Positions 37,348 to 44,871 of a stretch of DNA of 64,000 bases are shown one piece after another. Every line of letters starts with the position of its first letter. Within the stretch, counting starts at the first letter, position 1. The DNA comes from Bacteroidaceae bacterium (GTDB taxonomy: Bacteria; Bacteroidota; Bacteroidia; Bacteroidales; Bacteroidaceae), in contig JAFNXL010000011.1 of the NCBI GenBank assembly GCA_017379075.1, forward strand, positions 26,049-90,048, given 5' to 3'. The notes beneath the pieces were generated by a model. That model saw nothing but the letters and a program-made list of their open reading frames with translations, was not told the origin of the DNA and did no database searches. The translations under genes and the position numbers were made by a program.

Positions 37348-39318
37348 TTATTCGATTACAGCAGCGAAACCGCCGTTCATCATCATTGTCACCTTGATGG
37401 TGGAGTTCTTGTTCACCTTCTGCTCAACCTTGTTGTAGTGCATGGCCTGGTAGTTGGCGTTCACACCGTCCTTGAAGGCGGTCATCTTGAATTCGCCGTC
37501 GCCCAGGAAGTCGAGCTTCAGATCGAAGGTACGCTCCTTCTCAAAGCCTTCGCAGATACCGCCAATGAACCACTTCTTGCCCTTGCGCTTTGCCACAATG
37601 GTGTACTTGCCCACGTTGGTCACCAAGGCGCGGGTCTCGTCCCATGTAGTGGGAACAGAAGCGATGAAGCGTGTACAGTCGTCGTTCTTGTAGTATTCGG
37701 TGGGGTTGTCGGCCAGCATCTGGAGTCCGCTCTCCAATACCACATACAATGCCATCTGGAAGGCACGGGTTCCGTGGGCTGAAGAGTTGGGACGGCTGCC
37801 CTGATAGTTGGTAGACTGACGGTTGTTCATACCACCGGGAGTGAAGTCGGCAGCACCCACAGCATTGCGGATGTAGGGCAGATATGTGGTGTTGTCGGGA
37901 ACACAACCGCCCATCTGCTCCAGACCGAGCACACCTTCGTAAGAGATCATGTTGGGGTATTCATACTCCAGACCGGCGGGAGTGAAAGATCCGTGCATGT
38001 CCACCAACAGCTTGTGCTTGGCAGCCTCGTCCATCACACGCTTGTAGAAGTTGACCATCCACTGGTTGGCGTGGTCCATGAAGTCGATCTTCACACCCAC
38101 AACACCCCATTCGGCATACTTCTTGAACAGGTCGAAGTGCTGCTCCACAGTGAGCCAGGGGAGCCACAGAATGATGCCCACGTTCTTTGACTTACCATAG
38201 TTGATCAGCTTCTGCAAATCCAGCTCATCCTTGGCAATGAAGGGATCGCGGGTGCTCTTTGCCCAACCTTCGTCCAGGATGATGTATTCGATACCGTAAT
38301 GAGCGGCAAAGTCGATATAGTAAGCGTATGTGTCATAGTTGTTGCCAGCCTTGAAGGTTACGTCGGGGCCATAAGGAGTGGCACCGTTCCACCATTCCCA
38401 GCTCACCTTACCGGGCTTGATCCAGTCGGTGTTCTCCAGTACGGGACGGCGTGCCAACTGAACGGGTACGGTCTGCTCCAGGATACCCTTAGAGTCGGTT
38501 ACCACTACATAACGCCAAGGGAAGGTGCGGGCACCCTGAGTCTTGGCAATGTAATAAGCCTCTTCGGTAATGGTCCAGCTGCGGTCGCCACGGGGTTCCC
38601 ATCCGAGGGGAGCCTTGGGGAAGACGGTGGTGATACCCTTCTTGTTGCCACGGAGGAATACGCGAGGATAGTCGTCCACGTCGCTTTCGCCAATGAGCAA
38701 CTGGGTGTCGTTTGCGCCAGAGAGCAGCATGGGCACGGTGGCCTGCTTGCGGTTGTTAGCCCATTCGTTTACCCACTTCTCTGTCTCCATGTGCTGGTAG
38801 CGCTCCTCAAAAGAAGTGTTGAAGTCGGGCTTGCTGCAGGGTTGGAAGTGAGTGGTGTAGCCGCTTTCAGGAATCATGGTGAAGGACTCGTTGTCCACAA
38901 TCACCTCGCCCTTCATCTTGGTAACGAAGCGGTAAGCCACGGCATTGTCCATTACGCGCAACTCCACGGTGTATGCGCCAAAGTTCACGGTAGCCTCGGT
39001 ATAGTTGTTCTCAATGGTAGAGAACTTCAGGGGCACAACGGGCTTGAAGGTCTCGTTTACGGTCTTTGTCTTCACGTTCTTCACGGCAGCGTCGCCACCC
39101 AAAGTCTTTCCGTTGATGCTGAGCCATACGTCTTCCATTGAATAGACTGCCTGTCCGTCCTTACTTACTGTCCAGCCGAACTCGCCCTTTCCGGTCTTCA
39201 AGTCCACGGAAATCTTGTTGTTGGGAGAGGTAATCTTCACCGGCTCAGCAGCCTGAACGGCAACCGTTGCTGCAAAGGCCAGAAGCACGGCCCATGCGGA
39301 TTTGATGATTTTCTTCAT
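37348..39318 (-). CDS. GH97 glycoside hydrolase, secreted
   Basis: 656 residues with a signal peptide (MKKIIKSAWAVLLAFAATVAVQA, split: MKKIIKSAWAVLLAF). N-terminal beta-sandwich about 25-290; catalytic barrel about 300-560 with KVSWEWWNGATPYG, YIILDEGWAKS, GVVGVKIDFMDHANQ, LLVDMHGSFTPAGLEYEYPN (in part), and YEGVLGLEQM; C-terminal domain after that. GH97 members act on alpha-glucosides (SusB type) or alpha-galactosides. The KIDF Asp resembles the nucleophile of the retaining alpha-galactosidase-type subgroup rather than the inverting SusB type, but this is a judgement by eye. No other sus genes are adjacent. Confidence 0.9.
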   Translation of the reverse strand: MKKIIKSAWAVLLAFAATVAVQAAEPVKITSPNNKISVDLKTGKGEFGWTVSKDGQAVYSMEDVWLSINGKTLGGDAAVKNVKTKTVNETFKPVVPLKFSTIENNYTEATVNFGAYTVELRVMDNAVAYRFVTKMKGEVIVDNESFTMIPESGYTTHFQPCSKPDFNTSFEERYQHMETEKWVNEWANNRKQATVPMLLSGANDTQLLIGESDVDDYPRVFLRGNKKGITTVFPKAPLGWEPRGDRSWTITEEAYYIAKTQGARTFPWRYVVVTDSKGILEQTVPVQLARRPVLENTDWIKPGKVSWEWWNGATPYGPDVTFKAGNNYDTYAYYIDFAAHYGIEYIILDEGWAKSTRDPFIAKDELDLQKLINYGKSKNVGIILWLPWLTVEQHFDLFKKYAEWGVVGVKIDFMDHANQWMVNFYKRVMDEAAKHKLLVDMHGSFTPAGLEYEYPNMISYEGVLGLEQMGGCVPDNTTYLPYIRNAVGAADFTPGGMNNRQSTNYQGSRPNSSAHGTRAFQMALYVVLESGLQMLADNPTEYYKNDDCTRFIASVPTTWDETRALVTNVGKYTIVAKRKGKKWFIGGICEGFEKERTFDLKLDFLGDGEFKMTAFKDGVNANYQAMHYNKVEQKVNKNSTIKVTMMMNGGFAAVIE

Positions 39319-39360
39319 AAGAGTTGTTAAATTGAGTTAAATAAAATATATATTTTCATG

Positions 39361-39392
39361 CAAATATATTGACTTTTTCAATCTTACACAAA
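39361..39392 (-). promoter_or_regulatory. promoter of the GH97 gene
   Basis: On the minus strand TTTG (39392-39389) and TATATTTG (39368-39361) are 20 bases apart; leader about 38 bases. Confidence 0.65.
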
Positions 39393-39484
39393 TATTATCC
39401 ATAATTTATTATTAGGGAGTTATATTGGGGGAAATTAAAGGGGGGAGCGGTGAAGGGGGAGCGATGAGGGGTGAGATGTGAGAA

Positions 39485-39712
39485 TTTTACCACGGACTTA
39501 AAAGTCCGCGGCTATTTAACTCCGCGTCTTCCAGACGCCATTATGTGTCGTGTCTGACTCCAATCCGGAGGCTTAAAAGCCCACCGGCTATTCATTTTCC
39601 CGTCTTCCAGACGGCTTTGATGATCTTGTGATAAGAAAAAGGCGTCTGGAAGACGCGAGGCCGAAGGCAAATAGCCGCGGGTTTTTAAACCCGTGGTATG
39701 TAAAGGGAACTC
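39485..39712. repeat. cluster of small hairpin modules, copy A
   Basis: A chain of short palindromes: GGACTTAAAAGTCC, GCGTCTTCCAGACGC, GGCTTAAAAGCC, CCGTCTTCCAGACGG, GCGTCTGGAAGACGC and GGGTTTTTAAACCC. The order and spacers match the longer copy B at 42508. The gap 39319-39986 contains nothing else I can identify. Confidence 0.8.
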
Positions 39713-39986
39713 ACAATTAACGCACCTGGTAAAGACTGGAAACGGCAACGAAACCCATCCCAAAAAGACACCGGCATGCGATGGGCATCGCATGCCGGTG
39801 AACACACCAACGCACTGCATTGCGTTGGCCATTGCTACAAGGTCTCACCTCAAGGCCTGTTCTAAAATTTATGTCGAGTTGGTTTCCGCTCTTCTTTCAT
39901 GTGTACTTTTGTAAACCGAAACGGGAACACCTGTATAGATACTTTAATCCAGAATTTTTAGAATATCCCTTAATGTAATCTGAACA

Positions 39987-41654
39987 TCACAGAGACTGGG
40001 TCAGTTGTGTTTTTACCGGCTGAGGTTTCTGAGGTTGAGCACTGGCACTCTGAGGTTTCTTCCCAGCTAACCTAAACATAATAGGAATATTGAAACGAGA
40101 GCGCACTACCTTTCCGCCTTCCTTTGCGGGTTTCCATTTGGGCATGCTCTTGACCACACGAAGGCCCTCCTCTGCCAAAGCGGGATGGGGAGATCTGACT
40201 GTTTCTAAATCCACAATGCTTCCGTCCTTGTTAACCACAAAACTGATTACAACACGGCCTTGAATGCCTTGTTTCCGGCACTCTTCGGGATACTTCATGT
40301 TCTTACGCATCCAATCAGACAAAGCCACGTCTCCGCCAGGGAATGAGGCATTTTCCGACACCACATTATAGATGGAGTCATTGTCATTTACGCCTTCCTT
40401 TTTCACGTTCAGTTGCTGCACACCCTCTTTCCGCAGCAAAGCCTTGGCCTCATCCACGGCATCATTCTTGCTGGAGCCAACCACGGTAACCGTTTCCTTG
40501 CCGTTCTCTCCCTTTCGGGTAATCAGCACCACCTCGCGGCCGTCAACGATACGCCTGACGGCAATGCCGCGCTCCATCTTTTCCCCATCCACATAGTAAG
40601 TGGCATCCGCGGGTAGGCGGTTCCCGGCCACAGGAGTCTTCAAGATTTCCATTGTGGCAGCATTCTGCCGATTTTCTTCCATTGCCGCTTGGCCGGTAAG
40701 GTAATTTTCCATACCTTTGCTCTCGGGTTCGGAAACCATGCCCTCTATGGGACTTACAATCTCTGGCGTGGCAAAGGCGCTGAGTGCCAATGCAGCCACC
40801 GGAATGACATAGAGCGCCTTGCTCCGCATCCACGGATTTGACTTTGATTTTCTCATCATAGTGATACGTTTTTTTGTTAAACTATGGTTAAAGTTGTTGG
40901 CGAAAGTGTAGGAGCCGTAGCCAACAGCTTTTTTTAATAACAACATCTGATAGGCAGAAGCCGAAACGCCCTGGCGCAACACATAGTCGTCCGCTTCATA
41001 TTCATGCACATCGCGCAAGCTGATGCCCGCCATGTAAGCCAACGGATTCCACCATTGCACCATCTGCACCAAAGTAAGCAACAGCACGTCCCACGAGTGG
41101 TGGAAGCGGATATGTCCCGTCTCGTGCAGGATAATCTCGCGGCCAGATTCGGCATAGTCCTCTTCGCTGATGACAATGCTGTTCATCCAGCTGAACGGCG
41201 CCACACGGTCGGCATGGCAATAGACCGTTATGCCGTCCTCGGAATGCCGCCACAGGCTTCCGCGCCGTAGTTGCAGGCGCAGACTTCCCATCTGCCACAG
41301 GCGCAAAAGCAGCACCACTGCCATACCTATTATATATATAAGCGTGAGCAGGCCGAACAGCGTGAACGAAGAAGATGCAGAAACCTCTTCCACCACGTCG
41401 TCCTGGGGAAGCACATTGACGGGGATGCCAATCTCCACCATCTGCATCTGTGCCGCATGCACCACGGGCTGGCGGTCCATGGACAACCAGGACACGTTGC
41501 ACAGGGGCAACACCAGCGAGAGCAGCAGCACGCCCAACAGCACAAAGCGGTTGAGGCGGAAGAAGCTGTCGCGGTGAAGCAGCAGCGTGTACGGCACGTA
41601 CAGCAGGAACAGCACAAACGCCGACTTGAGAGCATACATCAGCACATCGGTCAT
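39987..41654 (-). CDS. BlaR1-like M56 peptidase with TonB C-terminal domain
   Basis: 555 residues from the Met at 41654, whose ATG shares one base with the upstream TGA. The N-terminal ~270 residues have four membrane helices around the zinc motif HETGH (about 177-181) and HEYEADDYVL, as in BlaR1/MecR1 antirepressors. The C-terminal ~110 residues are a TonB/energy-transducer domain (MKYPEECRKQGIQGRVVISF, FVVNKDGSIVDL, MPKWKPAKEGGK). A linker with a VYPE-free, Val/Thr-rich beta segment lies between. It should sense an envelope signal and trigger cleavage of the adjacent BlaI-type repressor; the ligand is unknown. Confidence 0.9.
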   Translation of the reverse strand: MTDVLMYALKSAFVLFLLYVPYTLLLHRDSFFRLNRFVLLGVLLLSLVLPLCNVSWLSMDRQPVVHAAQMQMVEIGIPVNVLPQDDVVEEVSASSSFTLFGLLTLIYIIGMAVVLLLRLWQMGSLRLQLRRGSLWRHSEDGITVYCHADRVAPFSWMNSIVISEEDYAESGREIILHETGHIRFHHSWDVLLLTLVQMVQWWNPLAYMAGISLRDVHEYEADDYVLRQGVSASAYQMLLLKKAVGYGSYTFANNFNHSLTKKRITMMRKSKSNPWMRSKALYVIPVAALALSAFATPEIVSPIEGMVSEPESKGMENYLTGQAAMEENRQNAATMEILKTPVAGNRLPADATYYVDGEKMERGIAVRRIVDGREVVLITRKGENGKETVTVVGSSKNDAVDEAKALLRKEGVQQLNVKKEGVNDNDSIYNVVSENASFPGGDVALSDWMRKNMKYPEECRKQGIQGRVVISFVVNKDGSIVDLETVRSPHPALAEEGLRVVKSMPKWKPAKEGGKVVRSRFNIPIMFRLAGKKPQSASAQPQKPQPVKTQLTQSL

Positions 41655-42037
41655 CACTCTTCCTCCTTCACCATTTCCAGCAGTTCCATAATCTCTGCCT
41701 CGGTCAGTTTCTCTTCCTGCACAAAATAACTGAACATGGACTTCAGGCTTCCGCCAAAGAAATCCCTCTTCACCTCGTGCATGGTGCGGCGCGTATATTC
41801 CTCGCGCGAGACAAGCGCCCTGTAGCGGTAGGTCTTGCCCTTTCCGGATTCCTTGCCACACTCCACATAGCCCTTCTCCTTAAGAATCTTCAGATAAGTG
41901 GCCACGGTGGTGTATGCCGGTTTGGGCTCGCCACACTTGTCCAGCACATCCCATGCACAGACAGCGTCCTTCATGTCCCAAATGATGCTCATAATCTGAA
42001 ATTCCACTCTGGTCAGCGTTTGGTCGTTGCGTTTCAT
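41654..42037 (-). CDS. BlaI/MecI-type repressor
   Basis: 127-residue winged-helix repressor (LTRVEFQIMSIIWDMKDAVC and TTVATYLKILKEKGYVECGK mark the DNA-binding domain; the C-terminal helix LTEAEIMELLEMV serves dimerisation). The stop overlaps the start of the M56 gene by one base, the standard BlaI-BlaR1 pairing. Upstream is a TACTTTTG box and an imperfect 40-base dyad placed over the expected -33 region, a good candidate for its own operator. Confidence 0.92.
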   Translation of the reverse strand: MKRNDQTLTRVEFQIMSIIWDMKDAVCAWDVLDKCGEPKPAYTTVATYLKILKEKGYVECGKESGKGKTYRYRALVSREEYTRRTMHEVKRDFFGGSLKSMFSYFVQEEKLTEAEIMELLEMVKEEE

Positions 42038-42070
42038 GTTCTTCTCCTTTTTTTGTGTGTTTTATGCTGG

Positions 42071-42078
42071 CAAAAGTA
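42071..42078 (-). promoter_or_regulatory. -7 promoter box of the BlaI/BlaR1-like operon
   Basis: TACTTTTG on the minus strand, 33 bases before the start codon. Confidence 0.65.
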
Positions 42079-42090
42079 ATTTAGTTATTC

Positions 42091-42130
42091 CTATTTCGCA
42101 AACTTTCAATATTGAAAAGTTACGAAATAG
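42091..42130. promoter_or_regulatory. 40-base dyad, probable BlaI operator
   Basis: Arms CTATTTCGCAAACTTTCAA and TTGAAAAGTTACGAAATAG match at 16 of 19 positions around a 2-base centre. The dyad begins 12 bases upstream of the -7 box and covers the expected -33 region. Confidence 0.6.
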
Positions 42131-42202
42131 CGCTTTTTTAACGTTTATTATTAGTAATTGGGCGTTTTGGGGCGAAACGGAGCGGATTTTGCCGGTCGGA
42201 AG

Positions 42203-42432
42203 GGTTCCGCGAGGGGTCGCGGAGGACTTCCACGCTGAAAAAACGCGTCGCGAGGGGTCGCGGAGCATTTCCACGCTGAAAAAATGGTCGGCGAGGGGTC
42301 GCGGAGCATTCCAACGCTGAAAAAATGCTCTGCGAGGGGTCGCAGAGGACTTCCACGCTGAAAAAATGGTCCGCGAGGGGTCGCGAAGGACTTCCACACT
42401 GAAAAAATGGCTCGCGAGGGGTCGCGGAAGAT
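42203..42432 (-). repeat. 41-base tandem hairpin array (6 units)
   Basis: The hairpin core CGCGAGGGGTCGCG (5-base arms, GGGG loop) recurs with its GCGAGG at 42209, 42250, 42291, 42332, 42373 and 42414, exactly 41 bases apart. Compensated changes keep the stem (for example TGCGAGGGGTCGCA). Read on the minus strand the linker is ATTTTTTCAGCGTGGAAGTC, very like the linker of the 42-base array at 9610. Confidence 0.9.
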
Positions 42433-42507
42433 CTCCATACAGCCGCATCGATTTGATACCACGTTGCCGATTCCCGTCTTCCAGACGGTTTATCTGATGT
42501 GACAATT

Positions 42508-42870
42508 TTACCACGGACTTAAAAGTCCGCGGCTATTTAACTTCGCGTCTTCCAGACGCCATTGTATGTAGTGTTCGATTCCAATCCGGGGGCTTAAAAG
42601 CCCACCGGCTATTCAAATTTCCCGTCTTCCAGACGACTTTGATGATGGATACTTCCATATTCCACAGGCTTGAAAGTCCGCGTCTTCCAGACGCCATTAT
42701 GTGTTGTGTCTGATTCCAACCCGGGGGCTTAAAAGCCCACCGGCTATTCATTTCCCGTCTTCCAGACGGCCTTGATGATCGTGTGGTAAGAAAGAGGCGT
42801 CTGAAAGACGCGAGGCCGAAGGCGAATAGCCGCGGGTTCTTGAACCCGTGGGAGAAAAGACGTATCAAGT
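42508..42870. repeat. cluster of small hairpin modules, copy B
   Basis: The same ordered modules as at 39485, with an inner part duplicated (GCGTCTTCCAGACGC, GGGCTTAAAAGCCC and CCGTCTTCCAGACG each occur twice). It ends with GGCGTCTGAAAGACGC and CCGCGGGTTCTTGAACCCGTGG (20-base part shown: CGCGGGTTCTTGAACCCGTG). Together with copy A it brackets the BlaI/BlaR1-like genes in the same orientation. Confidence 0.8.
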
Positions 42871-43000
42871 AAATGGCGTCTGGAAGACGCGGAACGGCAA
42901 CAGGATATGCGAATAGCAATGAGTTGTGAGTTTTCGATTAAACATAAGTATTGAATTGACTTCCCCAAAATGGGTGTAGAAATAACAAATGCCTCCAAAT

Positions 43001-43086
43001 GTCATCCTGAACTTGTTTCAGGATCTCACTGCGAGCCAATATTAATGCTTCACCGCGGACAGATGCTGAAACGAGTTCAGCATGAC
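43001..43086. repeat. 86-base palindromic intergenic element, copy 2 (inverted)
   Basis: Begins GTCATCCTGAACTTGTTTCA and ends TGAAACGAGTTCAGCATGAC. It is the reverse complement of copy 1 at 35280. The rest of the gap 42871-43367 holds no supported gene. Confidence 0.85.
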
Positions 43087-43367
43087 CATCAACTCTGGAG
43101 TTTCGTCTTTTGTGATATAGAAGAACATAAAAAACAAGTTATTGAGTGGTCTCAAACCTCACGGCTCATTACTCATAACTCACAGCTTAAAAACATGTTC
43201 TTTTGTTCTTCTATCAAAAAAGAATCTGCGTGCCATCGTCCACATTTGTCAAAATACAAGAAAATGGGATTTTAGCTTTTCTGATCAAATAAGGCAATAA
43301 GATATATATTTGTATTCCAACAAGATACAAAACATAAAAATTATGGCTTAAAACAAACGAAAAAAAG

Positions 43368-43476
43368 ACTTAAGTGTTTCTTGAGTTTCACTTAAGTCTT
43401 TCCGAAGTAACACTTAAGTGTTTTTACAGAAACACTTAAGTGTTATTTTTCCTCGATTTTTGTGTAAAGATTTTTC
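43368..43476 (-). repeat. 22-base ACTTAAGT repeat (4 units) plus conserved 3' box
   Basis: ACTTAAGT occurs four times with centres at 43371.5, 43393.5, 43415.5 and 43437.5, exactly 22 bases apart. Read from the serine hydrolase stop codon on the minus strand the order is TAA, the box ATCTTTACACAAAAATC, an A-rich spacer, then the units. The same box and one unit follow the GH110 gene at 60478. Confidence 0.85.
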
Positions 43477-44718
43477 TTACTTTTCGCCAATTCGGCCAGT
43501 ATATTCATCTGAATTGGCATTGAAGGGCTGTGCAAAGAACTTCTCTGCCGCCTTGCCCACCTCGGCACCCCAGGGCTGGGGACCTCCGGCGCTCTGAATT
43601 ACCCAAAGCTTCAGCTGCTTCTTGTGCCAGTTTACCATACAGTTGGTACCCCATGCACCACCGTGGCCAAACCAAGAATCCTCGGTGTCCTTCTTGGGTG
43701 CCTGCAGACCCAGAGAATAGCCGCCCATATTGTCGGGACGGGTTGTACATGCCAGGATAGACTTTACGGTCTCTTCCTTCAAAATGCGCACGCCATTGTC
43801 GCCCATACCCAGATTCATCAGCATCTTGTAGAACTTCAGCTGGTCATTGGCTGTGGTCCACAAGCCGGCTCCCGCAGAAGCGAATACATGGCTGTCGTTG
43901 TAGGGACGCTGCTGCCATGCCATTTCCTCGCGCCACTCGGCAGGAGCGTTGTTCTTGAAGGCATAGAGTTCCACCTTGGTCTTCAGTTGCTTGTCGGTGG
44001 GCCAGAACCATGTAGACTCCATACCCAGGGGATCCAGCACTTCCTTCTTGAGGTAATCTTCCCACTTCATGCCGGTAACTGCCTCTACGACAGCCGCACC
44101 GATGTCGATACCAGTGTTTGAATAGGTTTCGCGAGTTCCGGGTTCGAACAAAATGGGAGAAGCAGCCGCAATGGAAGCAATCTGACGGATGGGCGCACCG
44201 CCAGACCAACCGCCTCCGCGCACATCGTTACGCTTTGCGCTGGCCTCGAAGGGGAAACCGCCGGTGTGGTTGAGCACCATGCGTACGGTGAGCACATTCT
44301 TGGCTCTGCGCAGTATGCGCACACCGTCCTTGTCATATTCCTGTACCCACAGTTCCTTGAACTCGGGCAAATACTTTGAAACGGGATCGTCCAGCGAGAT
44401 TTTTCCTTCTTCCACAAGTTTGGCAATCGTTACACCGCAGAAGCCCTTGGTCTGGGAACACTGCATGAAGACATTGTCCATCTTGATGGGACGCTTTGCC
44501 GCCACATCGGCATAGCCCACACAGCAGGTTTCCTGCACGCCGTCCTTGTAGAACACACTGATGGCACCAGACAGCTGGCCGCTGTCCACATAGGGCTGCA
44601 GCACTTCTTTCGCATAATTGGTTTTTGAATCCACAACCTTCTTCTGCGCTGTGGCAGTGAGGCTGAACGATGCGGCCACCACAACAAGGGCGCACGCAAA
44701 TCTCATAATTCTTTTCAT
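43477..44718 (-). CDS. serine hydrolase (beta-lactamase/class C-like family), secreted
   Basis: 413 residues with a signal peptide ending TATAQ. The active-site S-x-x-K is SQTK (88-91) and the second motif is YSNTG (about 193). The family covers esterases, D-aminopeptidases, penicillin-binding-like peptidases and class C beta-lactamases, so I do not claim antibiotic hydrolysis. It is the last gene of a minus-strand set (Gfo/Idh, isomerase, GH2, hydrolase), 153 bases after GH2, with a palindromic repeat in that gap. It is not next to the BlaI/BlaR1 pair: 1.4 kb of repeats lie between. Confidence 0.88.
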   Translation of the reverse strand: MKRIMRFACALVVVAASFSLTATAQKKVVDSKTNYAKEVLQPYVDSGQLSGAISVFYKDGVQETCCVGYADVAAKRPIKMDNVFMQCSQTKGFCGVTIAKLVEEGKISLDDPVSKYLPEFKELWVQEYDKDGVRILRRAKNVLTVRMVLNHTGGFPFEASAKRNDVRGGGWSGGAPIRQIASIAAASPILFEPGTRETYSNTGIDIGAAVVEAVTGMKWEDYLKKEVLDPLGMESTWFWPTDKQLKTKVELYAFKNNAPAEWREEMAWQQRPYNDSHVFASAGAGLWTTANDQLKFYKMLMNLGMGDNGVRILKEETVKSILACTTRPDNMGGYSLGLQAPKKDTEDSWFGHGGAWGTNCMVNWHKKQLKLWVIQSAGGPQPWGAEVGKAAEKFFAQPFNANSDEYTGRIGEK

Positions 44719-44764
44719 TTTTTTTATTTGTGTATGTTTTTAAAAGTTTTTTCTGATTATGCCA

Positions 44765-44841
44765 GTAGGGACGCAGCGTGCTGCGTCAGCGAATACGCCA
44801 TACGAGAAATGTTCGCCGGACGCTGCACGCAGCGTCCCTAC
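44765..44841. repeat. inverted GTAGGGACGC element, full copy
   Basis: GTAGGGACGCAGCGTGCTGC at one end and GGACGCTGCACGCAGCGTCC plus CTAC at the other are inverted repeats. A half copy is at 47699. It fills the gap between GH2 and the serine hydrolase. Confidence 0.75.
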
Positions 44842-44871
44842 ATAGCTCACGGCTCAACACTCATCGCCCCA

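Noticed and set aside
37348-39318. A starch-utilisation (Sus) locus around the GH97 gene
   Set aside because: No SusC, SusD or SusR homologue is present in the window; the GH97 gene stands alone between promoter and terminator.
39512-39832. Minus-strand frame with the phrase SRWAFKPPDW, also seen near 42533-42919
   Set aside because: It is a by-product of the palindromic module clusters; the phrase recurs wherever the modules do and no gene signals surround it.
42203-42432. CRISPR array
   Set aside because: The whole 41-base unit, not only a repeat part, is conserved; there are no unique spacers and no cas genes.
43477-44718. Beta-lactamase controlled by the BlaI/BlaR1-type pair
   Set aside because: The gene is 1.4 kb away behind repeats, has no matching operator dyad upstream, and its family includes many esterases and peptidases.
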